Source: a bacterium (GTDB lineage Bacteria; Zhuqueibacterota; QNDG01; DTFT01). From it: DNA of 38,276 bases. The stretch spans positions 1 to 38,276 of the forward strand of contig JAFGAX010000014.1 in assembly GCA_016933415.1 (NCBI GenBank). Reading direction: 5' to 3'. Both the position numbers and the translations under genes were made by a program. Below are positions 30,156-38,276 of the stretch, piece after piece. The notes below the pieces were generated by a model that saw only the letters and a program-made list of their open reading frames with translations, made no database searches and was not told the origin of the DNA. Every line of letters starts with the position of its first letter. Within the stretch, counting starts at the first letter, position 1.

Positions 30156-30803
30156 TCAGCGTTCGCCAAGGGAATACTTGAATCCGGAAAAAACCTGGAC
30201 GCCTGTTGTCGAAACGGAGTAGTCTGGACCGGACTTTTTGACGTATAAATTGCCGAAACCCCGGAAATAGCCCGCCTCGACGAACAATACAAAACGGCCT
30301 GTCGTTGTCTTGAATCCGCCGCTGACGGTGCAGCCGGACGAAAAATCCCTGATTTCGTCATCGATGTTGTCCGTGAACGAGGAGCCGGGACGCTGATACC
30401 GCAGGCTGGCCTTCAGATTGTATTCCAGAAACAATCCGGCATGGACATAGGGCTTGATGACGGGCGTATCGAACGTATAGCCCGCGGACAGCGGGATATC
30501 GAGAACCTCCAGATTCATCGCCGCTTCCAGGTCGTCTTGCCCCTGGATCCTGAATTTTGAACCCTTTCCGAGAACCAGCAGACCGAGAGTCATCGACACG
30601 TTTTTGTTGAAACGGTATTCCCCCACGGGGCCGGCCCCGAAAAAGGTTTTATCGGAAATGATCAGCAATCCCTGGGGTTTGGAGACGATGGACGAAATGT
30701 TGATTCCGCCCGTGATGCCGATCATCGCCTTCGGATGTGCATTCGATCGGATCACCGGAAGGACGAACAGAAGCATGAAAACGGACGCGATTCTTTTGAT
30801 CAC
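30156..30803 (-). CDS. Outer-membrane beta-barrel protein (OmpX-like fold)
   Basis: A 215-residue protein. The GTG at 30,803 gives a signal peptide ('VIKRIASVFMLLFVLPVIRS' then NA) and has AGAGGG ahead. The mature part is a series of amphipathic strands with the pattern of an eight-stranded barrel: 'MIGITGGINISSIVSKPQGL', 'VGEYRFNKNVSMTLGLLVLG', 'YVHAGLFLEYNLKASLRYQR', 'FVLFVEAGYFRGFGNLYVKK' and 'VQVFSGFKYSL'. It lies downstream of the cohesin-like gene with a 173-bp gap. Function is unknown, though such barrels are often adhesion or permeability proteins. Confidence 0.78.
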   Translation of the reverse strand: MIKRIASVFMLLFVLPVIRSNAHPKAMIGITGGINISSIVSKPQGLLIISDKTFFGAGPVGEYRFNKNVSMTLGLLVLGKGSKFRIQGQDDLEAAMNLEVLDIPLSAGYTFDTPVIKPYVHAGLFLEYNLKASLRYQRPGSSFTDNIDDEIRDFSSGCTVSGGFKTTTGRFVLFVEAGYFRGFGNLYVKKSGPDYSVSTTGVQVFSGFKYSLGER

Positions 30804-30976
30804 GGGAAGAGCCCTCTTTATAGTGTGAGTGGTTTCTCTGGCGTCATGCGCGGACGGGGCCGCATCGGATACCGCCCGAACGAACCGGGCGTTCCGATCC
30901 TCCGTCGTATCGGATAAGCCGACGGCAGCGGCGACCTTTCTCCCGCGGCGCCTTTCGGTGTCGTCCCGCACGGCGG

Positions 30977-32128
30977 TTATCTCAAAAGCAGGATTTTTCT
31001 GGCGCGGAAGAATTGTCCCGTCTTCATCGTGCAGATATACAGGCCCGTCGGCGCACCGGTTCCCGAATCGCCTGCGCCTTCCCATGTCACCCGATGGGAT
31101 CCGGCATCCTTCGCCTGGCGGACGAGGGTTTTCACGCGATGCCCAAGCACGTTGTAGATTTCGATCCGGACGAACGCGCGCTCCGGAACGCGATAGCGGA
31201 TCGTGGTCGTTGTATTGAAGGGATTGGGATAGTTCTGCAGGAGTTCGAATTGACCGGGAGTGCTTTCGCCATCCGTCCGCCTGCCGGTGTCGACCGTGAC
31301 CCGGGATTCGTTGGAAGGCCCGCTTTCGCCTTCCCCGTACAGCGCCGTGACATGATAGTAATAGAGGTCCGCCACGTCCGGAGAATCCGCGTAAGACAGT
31401 GTTGCGGCACCTACCGTATCGACGCATTGACCGGTGCGAAGATCGTCCGGGGTGCGGGAACGGTAGAGGCAGAATCCCGCCGGGAGACCGGCTGCGGCTG
31501 TTCCGGCCGGCCGCACGGAGAGTCCGGGACGGCCGTGACCGGCATACGCCGGTTCGGCCGGTGTCCGGCCTGGGGGGTCCCATGAAAGGAGAACACGGCC
31601 ATCCGTGGACACGGCCGCCAGGTTTTGCGGCGGCATGAGCATGGCGCCCGGTAAAATCACGATCTCGGCGCCCTGCTTGTCGAAGGCAAGAGGTTCATAG
31701 AGTGTGTCGGACACGACCGCCCTGTTGATCCCCACGGGGATGCGGTCCCGATCCAGCGTGTCCGCCACCTGAAAGACCACTTCGGCGAGGGGTATGCGGC
31801 CGGATGCAAGGGATCCCCGGTCCGGATCGAAGAAAACCAGATTCAGACGGCCGGGCTCCGGACAATAATATCCGAGACCGGATGAAAGGGCGTCCGGGCC
31901 GGCCGGCAGAACCTCGGTCGGAGAGATGGCCCGGCGGTCGTAGGATATCTGCATGTCGATGCCGGACACGGGCGTGTCCGTCGTGATCCATATCCCGAGC
32001 CGGTTGTGGATGGATCCCGCAGCGGCGGAATCGGCCTGAATCGTGACGGTTCCGGCATGGGTCCGCAGGTTCGCCGAAACAGCGGCGCCGATCAGGCAGG
32101 CGACCAGGGGAAAAGCGGTCTTGTTCAT
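30977..32128 (-). CDS. Cohesin-like / fibronectin-type III protein with type IX sorting-like domain
   Basis: A 383-residue exported protein. After a signal peptide (1-25), residues 26-160 follow the cohesin pattern: 'TVTIQADSAAAGSIHNRLGI', 'TPVSGIDMQISYDRRAISPT', 'GRLNLVFFDPDRGSLASGRI' and 'PLAEVVFQVADT'. Residues 166-282 are a fibronectin type III domain ('PQNLAAVSTDGRVLLSWDPP' to 'YYYHVTALYGEGESGPSNES'). Residues 293-383 are a FlgD-like sorting domain ('FELLQNYPNPFNTTTTIRYR' to 'ARKILLLR'). It starts 35 bases after the stop of the dockerin-subtilase gene, so both are likely one operon. Confidence 0.82.
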   Translation of the reverse strand: MNKTAFPLVACLIGAAVSANLRTHAGTVTIQADSAAAGSIHNRLGIWITTDTPVSGIDMQISYDRRAISPTEVLPAGPDALSSGLGYYCPEPGRLNLVFFDPDRGSLASGRIPLAEVVFQVADTLDRDRIPVGINRAVVSDTLYEPLAFDKQGAEIVILPGAMLMPPQNLAAVSTDGRVLLSWDPPGRTPAEPAYAGHGRPGLSVRPAGTAAAGLPAGFCLYRSRTPDDLRTGQCVDTVGAATLSYADSPDVADLYYYHVTALYGEGESGPSNESRVTVDTGRRTDGESTPGQFELLQNYPNPFNTTTTIRYRVPERAFVRIEIYNVLGHRVKTLVRQAKDAGSHRVTWEGAGDSGTGAPTGLYICTMKTGQFFRARKILLLR

Positions 32129-32163
32129 GGAACACGTTCCCGGTTAGTGTTGAAAGGTTGTGA

Positions 32164-35100
32164 TCAGTCGTCTGTTTGCAGTCTGATTCGTATCTCATTC
32201 AAGGGATCGCGGACGATTCCCCGGTATTCGTTGTAATCCGAGTCGGTGCCCCATTTTTCAAGGAACTCGGTCACGGAATCGGAGACATCGTCCCCCCTTT
32301 CCGTATACTGATCGTACGCGTCGAATGTCCCGCGCGCGGCACGCACGCCGGTCATGTGGAGGGTCACGGAACGGAAGAGACCCGGCGTGCTCTGATAGGT
32401 TTTATGGAACGTCACGGACAATTCAGTGATCTTTTGGGTCACGGGGTCGATGGTCAGCATCGCGGTGGTCTTAACCGTCTCCTTCCATCCTTCCTGTCCC
32501 GATGTGGTGTCCTTTTCGCCCCGGTAGGCGCCGTCCACCAGCCGCACGGGACAGCCCAGGCTGTAGCCGTAGGCGGCGGTTTTCTCGCGTGTGGTGACTC
32601 CCGCGGTCACGACTTTGTAACGGGATTGGAAATCCATTTTCACGCCCACGTAGTTGTACTCGGACCGGGCAGCGATGCCCTTGTCGCCGAAAACGACCTT
32701 TTGTCCGTTATCCACGGTCAGGATTACCTTGATCGGACCCGGCTTCAGGCCTTCCGGAATCTTCGTGTACAGGACGTGGGTGAAAAGCTGTCCCGTCACC
32801 GGCGTGATCCTGTCGGGCCGGATCGGAGACTGCTCCGGGAACTGTATCTGCGTGTTGTAACTCCTGTACCGCTCATTGAAATGCGGGGCGTGAACCGCGA
32901 TTTCGACCGTGGATCCCGGCTCCGTATCCGGAGCGTTGACGGAGACCACCCTCGGGATGACCAGTTCCTGCATGGAGGAGAAGGAGTAGAGGGTGTCCTG
33001 GCCGGACAGCCGGTGCACGGTGATTCGGCCGGTGACCGCGTCCGGAGGAACCGTCATGAAAATAGTCTCGTCGTCCCTGTCGATGGGGTCCGCCGGGAGT
33101 CGGCCGTTTTCCGAGCGGAAATCGACGCCCAGGGATTCATCCTTGAACGATCCGGACTTTCTGATTTCCAGGAGACCGCCTCCCGCGCATGCGAGGGGAT
33201 AGGACGTGCCGTATTCATCCATGGTCACCGGCTGACCGACGCCTTGTATGGAGACGATATCCATCACGGGGATGTGGACCGAATAAACGTAGTCATCGTA
33301 GGACCAATTCAGGCGCATCCGGTCCGGGATCAACGCCATTTCGAAAAAGGGCGGCTGTGCCAGGTCGTCCATGGTCGGACGAACCTGCAGACGCGGGATT
33401 CGCCCCTGATCGCCGGTCATTTCGTCCTTCGAGAGGCTGAAGGAGCACATCAGGTCCGATTCGCGGCCGACGCCGTAGGGCATCGGGATGTTCAATCGCG
33501 GATTTGCCCCGTCCGATTTCTCAAGAAGCACCCGCTTGTACAATGTCAGATTCTTGTCGGGAATCAGCGGGGCGTCCCCGTCCCGGAGCTGCCGGTTGTC
33601 AATGAAAATGCCCGCCCCCTTGTAGAAGCTGAAAATCCTGTTCCGCAGGGACAAGCTCGGCACGTTCAGCGACGCACGGATGTCGAATCCGATCCATGCC
33701 GGGTCTTCCACGGCGTTCGACAGGCCGCCGTTGACCAGCGAGAGAACGGCTTTCCACACATTGATCCTTCCGTAGCCGGTGAATGGATTCCATGCCCGGT
33801 CGCCGACACGGTCGCCCATGAAATCCGCGGTGCCCTGGATCAGGTCGATGATCCCGTTGGCGGATTTCAGGGGCCGGTCGTGCTGATGCGTGCGCCGCAT
33901 GACGGTGTCGATCAGGAACATCTCGGCGGCCAGTCCGGATACCAGCGGGGCGGCAAAAGAGGTTCCATTACCTGATCTCAGGGAATAGTCGTTTTTCAGC
34001 AGGGAATTGTCATAGACGGCGGGAGCGGCCACGGAAACATTGTGGCCGAAATTGGAAGACGAGTAGGTCTCCTCGATGAGCCCTTGGCCGGTCTGGGTTC
34101 CGGCGACGGCGATGACGGACGGCGCATCCGGCGCTCTCGGGATGTCGGGCGCAAAACACGTCGGCGAGCACGAGGCCGTGCTGGTCGACTCATTTCCTGC
34201 CGAGATCACGACCAGTTTCTTGCGTTGTTCGGCCAGATCGAATTCATCCCGCATGATTTGTGCCTGGGACAAGCCGAATTGCTTCAAGATGAAGTGGATC
34301 AGTCCGCTGGTATCCTTCCCTAAGCTCATGTTGATGACTTTGACATGGGGATCTTCGGCCGCAATGATGGTCGCCACGCAAACACTCAGTATGTTGATCA
34401 AGTTGTAGGCGTTGTCGCAGATTGAGATCGGTCTGATGTTGACGTGTTTGCCTGTCCCGAGGCATACGTGTCCGTCGCCCGCGGCGCATCCGGCGACGCC
34501 GGTCCCGTGTGATGACTTGTCCCGGACGTGTGTCAGCGATCCTCCCATGACGCCCTGTCCCGAGGCGACCGGCTGTGTCGAAAGGACAATTCGCGATGCA
34601 AAATCGGGCGGGGCGGTTCCGTTGTCCGAGGCCTCATCCCCTAAACCGGTGTCCAGGATGGCCACGCGCACATCCTCCCGGAAATGAGGCCCCAATATCC
34701 TCTCGGCCAGCCGGTGGCCCTCCAGCGTGCGCATGGCATAATGGTGCTGCCACTGTGAAAGAAAGGCCAGATCCATCGTCGCTTCCGCAGCGTTGTATTT
34801 CCCGCCGAACATGGGCGGCCAGCTCTCGGAAACCGCGTCCTGAACGTCGAGCAGAAGGGAAGGGAGAGCCCACTGAAGGGGCGGTTCGCCTCTCAATTCC
34901 CCGGCAAGTTGGAAGGGGTCGACGTTGTCCGCCGTCCGGGCCTGAACCTTGCGCGTGTCGTAAGCCAGGCCGGTCAGCGTCAGGTCGTGATCCGCCAGAA
35001 AGGTTTCGATGACCGGGAGGGGCGTGTCGTTCCTGAAGTCGAGAAGGATCTCATTCTTGACGTAGGCCGCGCCGTCCGCCGTGTACGCGATGTCGCTTTC

Positions 35101-36519
35101 TTTCGGCATGGCGGACCAGGCGACCACCACGTGGAAATCCACGCCGTTGCTGGGCTGGTCTCCGGCGACCACATACAGATTGCCGGGGAAGGCATCCGCA
35201 GGCACGCGCATCCGGATCTCCTGGTCCGTCCACGAAAGGATGTCCCCGCCGGCCGCGGAGACGTCTCCGATGACGATCCTGCCCCCGCCGGGGGACGCTC
35301 CGAACCGGCTTCCCGTGATCACCACTTCCTGGCCCCTCATGGCCGAAAGCGGCTCGACGGTCGTGATCACGGGCGCGTCCGCGGAACGGTTGATGACGCA
35401 AGACACCGCGTTGCTCGGCTGACCGCCCGAGTGGACGATGAGGTCTCCGGAAGAGGCGATCCCGGGAACGGTGACGGTCAGCCGGGTCGTATCGGCGGTG
35501 ACGATGTCCGCTTCAATGCCGCGAATCCGAACGGCATTGCTGTCCGGATGCGCGATGAAACCCCAGCCCTCGACCGCCATCCGGTCCCCGGGGGATGCGG
35601 CCGACGGCTGAATTCCGAAGACTGTCGGCGGCGGCACCGCTTTCCGCAGGACGATGTCGCGGAACCGGTCGATGTCTCCGGACGTCACCGCATGATCGAG
35701 GTCCAGATCGCCCGCGAAGATCCGCGTGGAATCCGCATCCGGCACGGCCCCGCACGCGATATCCCTGGCCAGCAGCAGGTCGAAGAGGTCGACGCGGCCG
35801 TCCCGGTTCATGTCCCCCCTTCTGCCGGAGGGGAGGGTCCGGCCCTCGATGAAAAGCGCCTGAATCTCCTCGCCGTTGAGGGCGCGGTCGTAGACGCGTA
35901 TGTCGTCCAGGTCGCCCGTGAAATAGCCGTACGCGCCCTGCCAGTGTTTCGAAAGCCACAATCCGTCCCGGTCGTAATGGATGTCGCCCGATGCGGCCTG
36001 GGAGTCGAACATCGCGCCGTCCAGGTAGGCGCGGACCGCGGATTTGTCATAGGTCAGCGCGGCCATGTGCCACCGGCCGTCGTTGCAGGAGGCAGGGGAA
36101 TACAGCCGGATCCAGTTGTTGTAACCGGCCTCGATGTAGGCGTACAGCCGGTTGGCGTTCTCGCCTGCGCCCATGGCGAGCGCGCCCGCGCCCGCGACGG
36201 TCATGCCCTTGCCGTCGGAAAGCGAATAATCGGACTCCGTCCTGAACCACATGACCCAGGACGTCTGTTTCGGCCCGGGGACGCCGGGAAATTCCATGTA
36301 TTGGGGGGGTCTGAACCGGTAGGCGCTGTTCGGATTGCCGAACCGGTCCGCGGTCAGTTCGGCGGAATGGTTGACGCCGTGATATCCGTGGCCGCTCGCG
36401 TCGTTTGAGTTGCCGTTGAAGGGGTAATGGGCCACGAGCCCCGCTTCCAGGCGGACCTGCGCCGGTACCGGCTCGACGAACAATAGAGACACCGCGACAA
36501 GGGGAATGGTGTTTCTCAT
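32164..36519 (-). CDS. Dockerin-bearing subtilisin-like protease (S8) with LamG and IPT/TIG domains
   Basis: A 1451-residue secreted protein. In order: signal peptide (1-20), LamG/concanavalin-like domain (27-224), dockerin type I (235-292; 'GDMNRDGRVDLFDLLLARDI' and 'GDLDLDHAVTSGDIDRFRDI'), two IPT/TIG domains (298-378 and 382-466), a prodomain-like part (485-560), and a peptidase S8 domain (615-930) with D623 (AILDTG), H671 (SSHGTGVAG), N776 (SAGNES) and S854 (GNGTSFAAPLVSG). A long strand-rich C-terminal region of unknown fold follows. It has no visible sorting domain. Its gene precedes the cohesin-like gene, which suggests surface attachment through cohesin and dockerin. Confidence 0.88.
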   Translation of the reverse strand: MRNTIPLVAVSLLFVEPVPAQVRLEAGLVAHYPFNGNSNDASGHGYHGVNHSAELTADRFGNPNSAYRFRPPQYMEFPGVPGPKQTSWVMWFRTESDYSLSDGKGMTVAGAGALAMGAGENANRLYAYIEAGYNNWIRLYSPASCNDGRWHMAALTYDKSAVRAYLDGAMFDSQAASGDIHYDRDGLWLSKHWQGAYGYFTGDLDDIRVYDRALNGEEIQALFIEGRTLPSGRRGDMNRDGRVDLFDLLLARDIACGAVPDADSTRIFAGDLDLDHAVTSGDIDRFRDIVLRKAVPPPTVFGIQPSAASPGDRMAVEGWGFIAHPDSNAVRIRGIEADIVTADTTRLTVTVPGIASSGDLIVHSGGQPSNAVSCVINRSADAPVITTVEPLSAMRGQEVVITGSRFGASPGGGRIVIGDVSAAGGDILSWTDQEIRMRVPADAFPGNLYVVAGDQPSNGVDFHVVVAWSAMPKESDIAYTADGAAYVKNEILLDFRNDTPLPVIETFLADHDLTLTGLAYDTRKVQARTADNVDPFQLAGELRGEPPLQWALPSLLLDVQDAVSESWPPMFGGKYNAAEATMDLAFLSQWQHHYAMRTLEGHRLAERILGPHFREDVRVAILDTGLGDEASDNGTAPPDFASRIVLSTQPVASGQGVMGGSLTHVRDKSSHGTGVAGCAAGDGHVCLGTGKHVNIRPISICDNAYNLINILSVCVATIIAAEDPHVKVINMSLGKDTSGLIHFILKQFGLSQAQIMRDEFDLAEQRKKLVVISAGNESTSTASCSPTCFAPDIPRAPDAPSVIAVAGTQTGQGLIEETYSSSNFGHNVSVAAPAVYDNSLLKNDYSLRSGNGTSFAAPLVSGLAAEMFLIDTVMRRTHQHDRPLKSANGIIDLIQGTADFMGDRVGDRAWNPFTGYGRINVWKAVLSLVNGGLSNAVEDPAWIGFDIRASLNVPSLSLRNRIFSFYKGAGIFIDNRQLRDGDAPLIPDKNLTLYKRVLLEKSDGANPRLNIPMPYGVGRESDLMCSFSLSKDEMTGDQGRIPRLQVRPTMDDLAQPPFFEMALIPDRMRLNWSYDDYVYSVHIPVMDIVSIQGVGQPVTMDEYGTSYPLACAGGGLLEIRKSGSFKDESLGVDFRSENGRLPADPIDRDDETIFMTVPPDAVTGRITVHRLSGQDTLYSFSSMQELVIPRVVSVNAPDTEPGSTVEIAVHAPHFNERYRSYNTQIQFPEQSPIRPDRITPVTGQLFTHVLYTKIPEGLKPGPIKVILTVDNGQKVVFGDKGIAARSEYNYVGVKMDFQSRYKVVTAGVTTREKTAAYGYSLGCPVRLVDGAYRGEKDTTSGQEGWKETVKTTAMLTIDPVTQKITELSVTFHKTYQSTPGLFRSVTLHMTGVRAARGTFDAYDQYTERGDDVSDSVTEFLEKWGTDSDYNEYRGIVRDPLNEIRIRLQTDD

Positions 36520-36539
36520 GGGAATACCATCCTGAAAGG

Positions 36540-37664
36540 TTATTTATCTTCCGATACACTCTCCTTCAGAAAACGGAGGATCGCCGGATTCACGGTCTCC
36601 GGCCGTTCCGCTCCGATCACGTGCCCGGATTCGACGACTTCGATCCGGACGTCCGGCATGTTCCGGGCGAGAGCCGCCGCGGCCCGTGCGTCTCCGACCA
36701 CGCCGTCCCGGGTGCCGAAGAAAGCGAGCGCCGGCGCCCGCACTGTCCGCAATTGTTCCGGCGTGAAGGATTTGGGCAGAATCGGGGTCGGAACGAGGCC
36801 TTTCATGTACACGCGGAACCATTCTCCGAAGCTGTCCGTCACGCGGGGCGAGTCGCCGAACGCCCACCGGAACGTGGCGTCCTGGACCGGCCGGTACGGA
36901 AAACCCTGCGCGAGGGTCATGGCCGCGACGGTCTTCAGCGTGGAGCCGTATCCCATGGGACCCAGCAGAACGAGCCGGTCGACGCGTTCCGGGGCGTGGC
37001 GCGCGAACTGGGTGCCGATGTATCCGCCGATCGAGGCGCCGATGACGGAGATCCTTGCGACCTCCAGCCGGTCGCATATGTCGGAACAGAAGTCCGCGAT
37101 TTCGCGACCGTTTTTCGGGATGTGGCCGGGGGCCTTCATCGTGTTTTTTCCGCCCTCTCCGATGTTGTCCACGGCGTACGTGCGAAAGGGCCCGCTGAGC
37201 GTTTCGACATTGTGTATCCAGGACCAGGCGGACAGTCCGGACGCATGAATGAGCAGCACCGGAGGCGCATCGGCGGGGCCGCTCGTAATGACGTGGATCC
37301 TGCCGTACCGGGTCTCGAGAAAGACCGATTCGTACGGCACCGGCCATTGGGCGAGCCGGGCATCGTACATTTCGAGCAGCCGGGAACGGTCCCTGTCCGA
37401 CTTGTAGATGGATTCGGCCGGATTCAGCGCGATGGACAGGATCACGCCGGCCCAGAGCAGAACGGCGGCTGAAGCGAAGCCCCACCAGGGAATTTTGGAG
37501 CGGATTTTTTTTCGAAGAAAAGATCGAAAGAGAGGCATTGCGGTCAGGACGATTCCCAGGATGAAAGCGAATTGCAGCCGTCCTCCCATGTTCCAGACGA
37601 GCACTCCGAAGATGGCGAAAAGAATGCAAAACGCCCAGCTTACCGCGTTCAGGAAGGGTTTCAC
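36540..37664 (-). CDS. Alpha/beta hydrolase with N-terminal membrane helices
   Basis: A 374-residue protein starting at GTG 37,664 behind AAAGGGGGG. Three hydrophobic helices (about 7-25, 29-47 and 61-80) anchor it in the membrane. The hydrolase core follows: oxyanion region 'PPVLLIHASGLSAWSW', nucleophile elbow GASIGG (S211), acid in 'FFGTRDGVVG' (D320) and 'VVESGHVIG' (H348). The substrate is unknown. The stop is 20 bases ahead of the subtilase gene, so the hydrolase, protease and cohesin-like genes likely form one transcript from the promoter near 37,800. Confidence 0.85.
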   Translation of the reverse strand: MKPFLNAVSWAFCILFAIFGVLVWNMGGRLQFAFILGIVLTAMPLFRSFLRKKIRSKIPWWGFASAAVLLWAGVILSIALNPAESIYKSDRDRSRLLEMYDARLAQWPVPYESVFLETRYGRIHVITSGPADAPPVLLIHASGLSAWSWIHNVETLSGPFRTYAVDNIGEGGKNTMKAPGHIPKNGREIADFCSDICDRLEVARISVIGASIGGYIGTQFARHAPERVDRLVLLGPMGYGSTLKTVAAMTLAQGFPYRPVQDATFRWAFGDSPRVTDSFGEWFRVYMKGLVPTPILPKSFTPEQLRTVRAPALAFFGTRDGVVGDARAAAALARNMPDVRIEVVESGHVIGAERPETVNPAILRFLKESVSEDK

Positions 37665-37799
37665 GTCGCCCCCCTTTGTTTCATCGATGAAACGAAAGTC
37701 GTCGCAGGCAATCCAGCCGGAAAGGGCACGGTTCGGAGCAAGTCCCCGCCATTCGAGCCCTGATGCGGGCGTGCAGGAAGTGAATATTATATAGAGTGT

Positions 37800-37828
37800 A
37801 AAATAATAGAATAATATACCGGTGTCAA
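37800..37828 (-). promoter_or_regulatory. Sigma70-type promoter for the hydrolase/subtilase/cohesin genes
   Basis: On the minus strand, TTGACA (37,828-37,823), a 17-bp spacer and TATTTT (37,805-37,800). A second hexamer TATAAT lies slightly downstream (37,791-37,786), with TTATTC 17 bp ahead of it. The AT-rich patch is distinct in GC-rich surroundings. Apart from this, the gap 37,665-38,010 shows no convincing gene. Confidence 0.65.
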
Positions 37829-38010
37829 GAAAAATCGAAGCGAAAGGCGGCGGGCCTCCGGAAAAAACGTCAGACTCGCGGACCCATCATCCGTTCCGGG
37901 GGCGTCGCGTTCGGACATTCCGCCGGTACGAGGCGGGGTCCGGGGCCTGTCGCCCGTATTCGCTCCAAGCCGGGGTTCGCTGAATTTTGGCATCCATTCA
38001 GGGAACATGC

Positions 38011-38276
38011 CTATAAATGTAATATTTGTCGAATACTCTCTGTGTTCAAATGGGTGATCGTTGATATCCGTTCAGCGGCCAGTCCTTCTTCCGCGAGCCG
38101 GATCACCAGATGATCGAAACTTTCTCCGATCTCGACGATGTTTCCGTCGAAATCATAAAACCGCAAAACCTTCTGGCGCCATGGCTGTTCCCTGACCGGG
38201 TGGATGATTTCGAGCCCTTCACGGATGACCGTCTTCTCCAGGGTCTCGAGATCGTTGTCCTCGAAATACAGTTCGA
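38011..38276 (-). CDS. VOC/glyoxalase-family protein, C-terminal part (partial at window edge)
   Basis: An open minus-strand frame enters from the right edge and ends with TAG at 38,011. The 87 complete residues read 'ELYFEDNDLETLEKTVIREG', 'EIIHPVREQPWRQKVLRFYD' and 'FDGNIVEIGESFDHLVIRLA'. The 'R.yDfDGn.vEIgE' pattern is the C-terminal metal-binding half of vicinal-oxygen-chelate proteins (glyoxalase, bleomycin resistance, ring-cleavage dioxygenases), with the Glu of VEIGE as the usual metal ligand. The tail after it ('LAAERISTITHLNTESIRQI') is helical. The start lies outside the window. Confidence 0.8.
   Translation of the reverse strand, partial: ELYFEDNDLETLEKTVIREGLEIIHPVREQPWRQKVLRFYDFDGNIVEIGESFDHLVIRLAEEGLAAERISTITHLNTESIRQILHL

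Noticed and set aside
32176-33975. Plus-strand open frame of about 600 residues opposite the subtilase gene
   Set aside because: Antisense shadow of the subtilase; composition is typical of a complementary-frame reading and no domain is visible.
34909-36408. Plus-strand open frame of about 500 residues opposite the subtilase N-terminal half
   Set aside because: Opposite the LamG, dockerin and TIG coding region, which has well-formed domains; the translation is Arg/Val/Gly-rich without motifs.
37787-38008. Minus-strand open frame of 73 residues in the gap ahead of the hydrolase gene
   Set aside because: No ribosome site, no recognisable features, and it runs through the promoter region.
1-38276. 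Search for CRISPR arrays, tRNA and rRNA genes
   Set aside because: No regularly spaced repeats with spacers and no cloverleaf or rRNA-like segments were noticed; a dedicated scan was not possible.

Overview
The window is GC-rich bacterial DNA in two parts: one end of a Mu-like transposable prophage (1 to about 12,749) and a host chromosome segment (12,750 to 38,276) in which every gene I support lies on the minus strand. The host proteins carry C-terminal 'QNYPNPFN' FlgD-like/type IX sorting-like domains, a cohesin-like domain, a dockerin, and 'GPS'-type lipoproteins. This mix points to an uncultured bacterium of the FCB group (for example KSB1, Calditrichota, Latescibacterota or Fibrobacterota), but I cannot fix the phylum from the sequence.

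Prophage. A short plus-strand late segment (terminase C-terminus, tail-completion-like, gp36-like and gp37-like proteins; 2-1947) converges on a very long minus-strand operon (11,725 down to 2048). The two meet at a perfect GC-rich palindrome. Read in transcription order, the minus-strand operon holds a CII-like regulator, a small HTH protein, a coiled-coil protein, a GemA-like protein, the DDE transposase, a small helical protein, the MuB-like ATPase, another small protein, Gam, an NrdR-like zinc ribbon, a minor-head-like protein, a 54-residue protein, an HNH protein and four further proteins of unknown role. Many of these genes are coupled by ATGA or GTGA overlaps. The switch region (11,816-12,119) is AT-rich. 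It has a divergent Cro/Ner-like gene and an Xre-type repressor, and a near-consensus promoter with an operator palindrome exactly filling its spacer. The right end of the prophage, with short direct repeats, lies inside a host DUF4038 (apiosidase-like) glycoside hydrolase gene, which is truncated.

Host region. From left to right the genes are: a Ca2+/Na+ antiporter-like exchanger, an Rnk-type regulator, a large lipoprotein, two small exported proteins, a GNAT acetyltransferase, a PsiE-family protein, a small beta-barrel-like exported protein, an AI-2E/PerM family transporter, a GH8 xylanase/exo-oligoxylanase, a ZupT-like metal transporter, a CE15 glucuronoyl esterase with a sorting domain, a second large lipoprotein paralogous to the first, an HD-domain protein, a zinc-ribbon membrane protein, two decayed small genes (one TfoX-like with an internal TAG), an outer-membrane beta-barrel protein, a cohesin-like protein, a 1451-residue dockerin-bearing subtilase, an alpha/beta hydrolase, and the C-terminal part of a VOC/glyoxalase protein at the right edge.

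GH8, CE15 and the interrupted DUF4038 gene suggest breakdown of glucuronoxylan and pectin side chains. The adjacent cohesin-like and dockerin-subtilase genes could form a small surface complex. No rRNA, tRNA or CRISPR array was seen.
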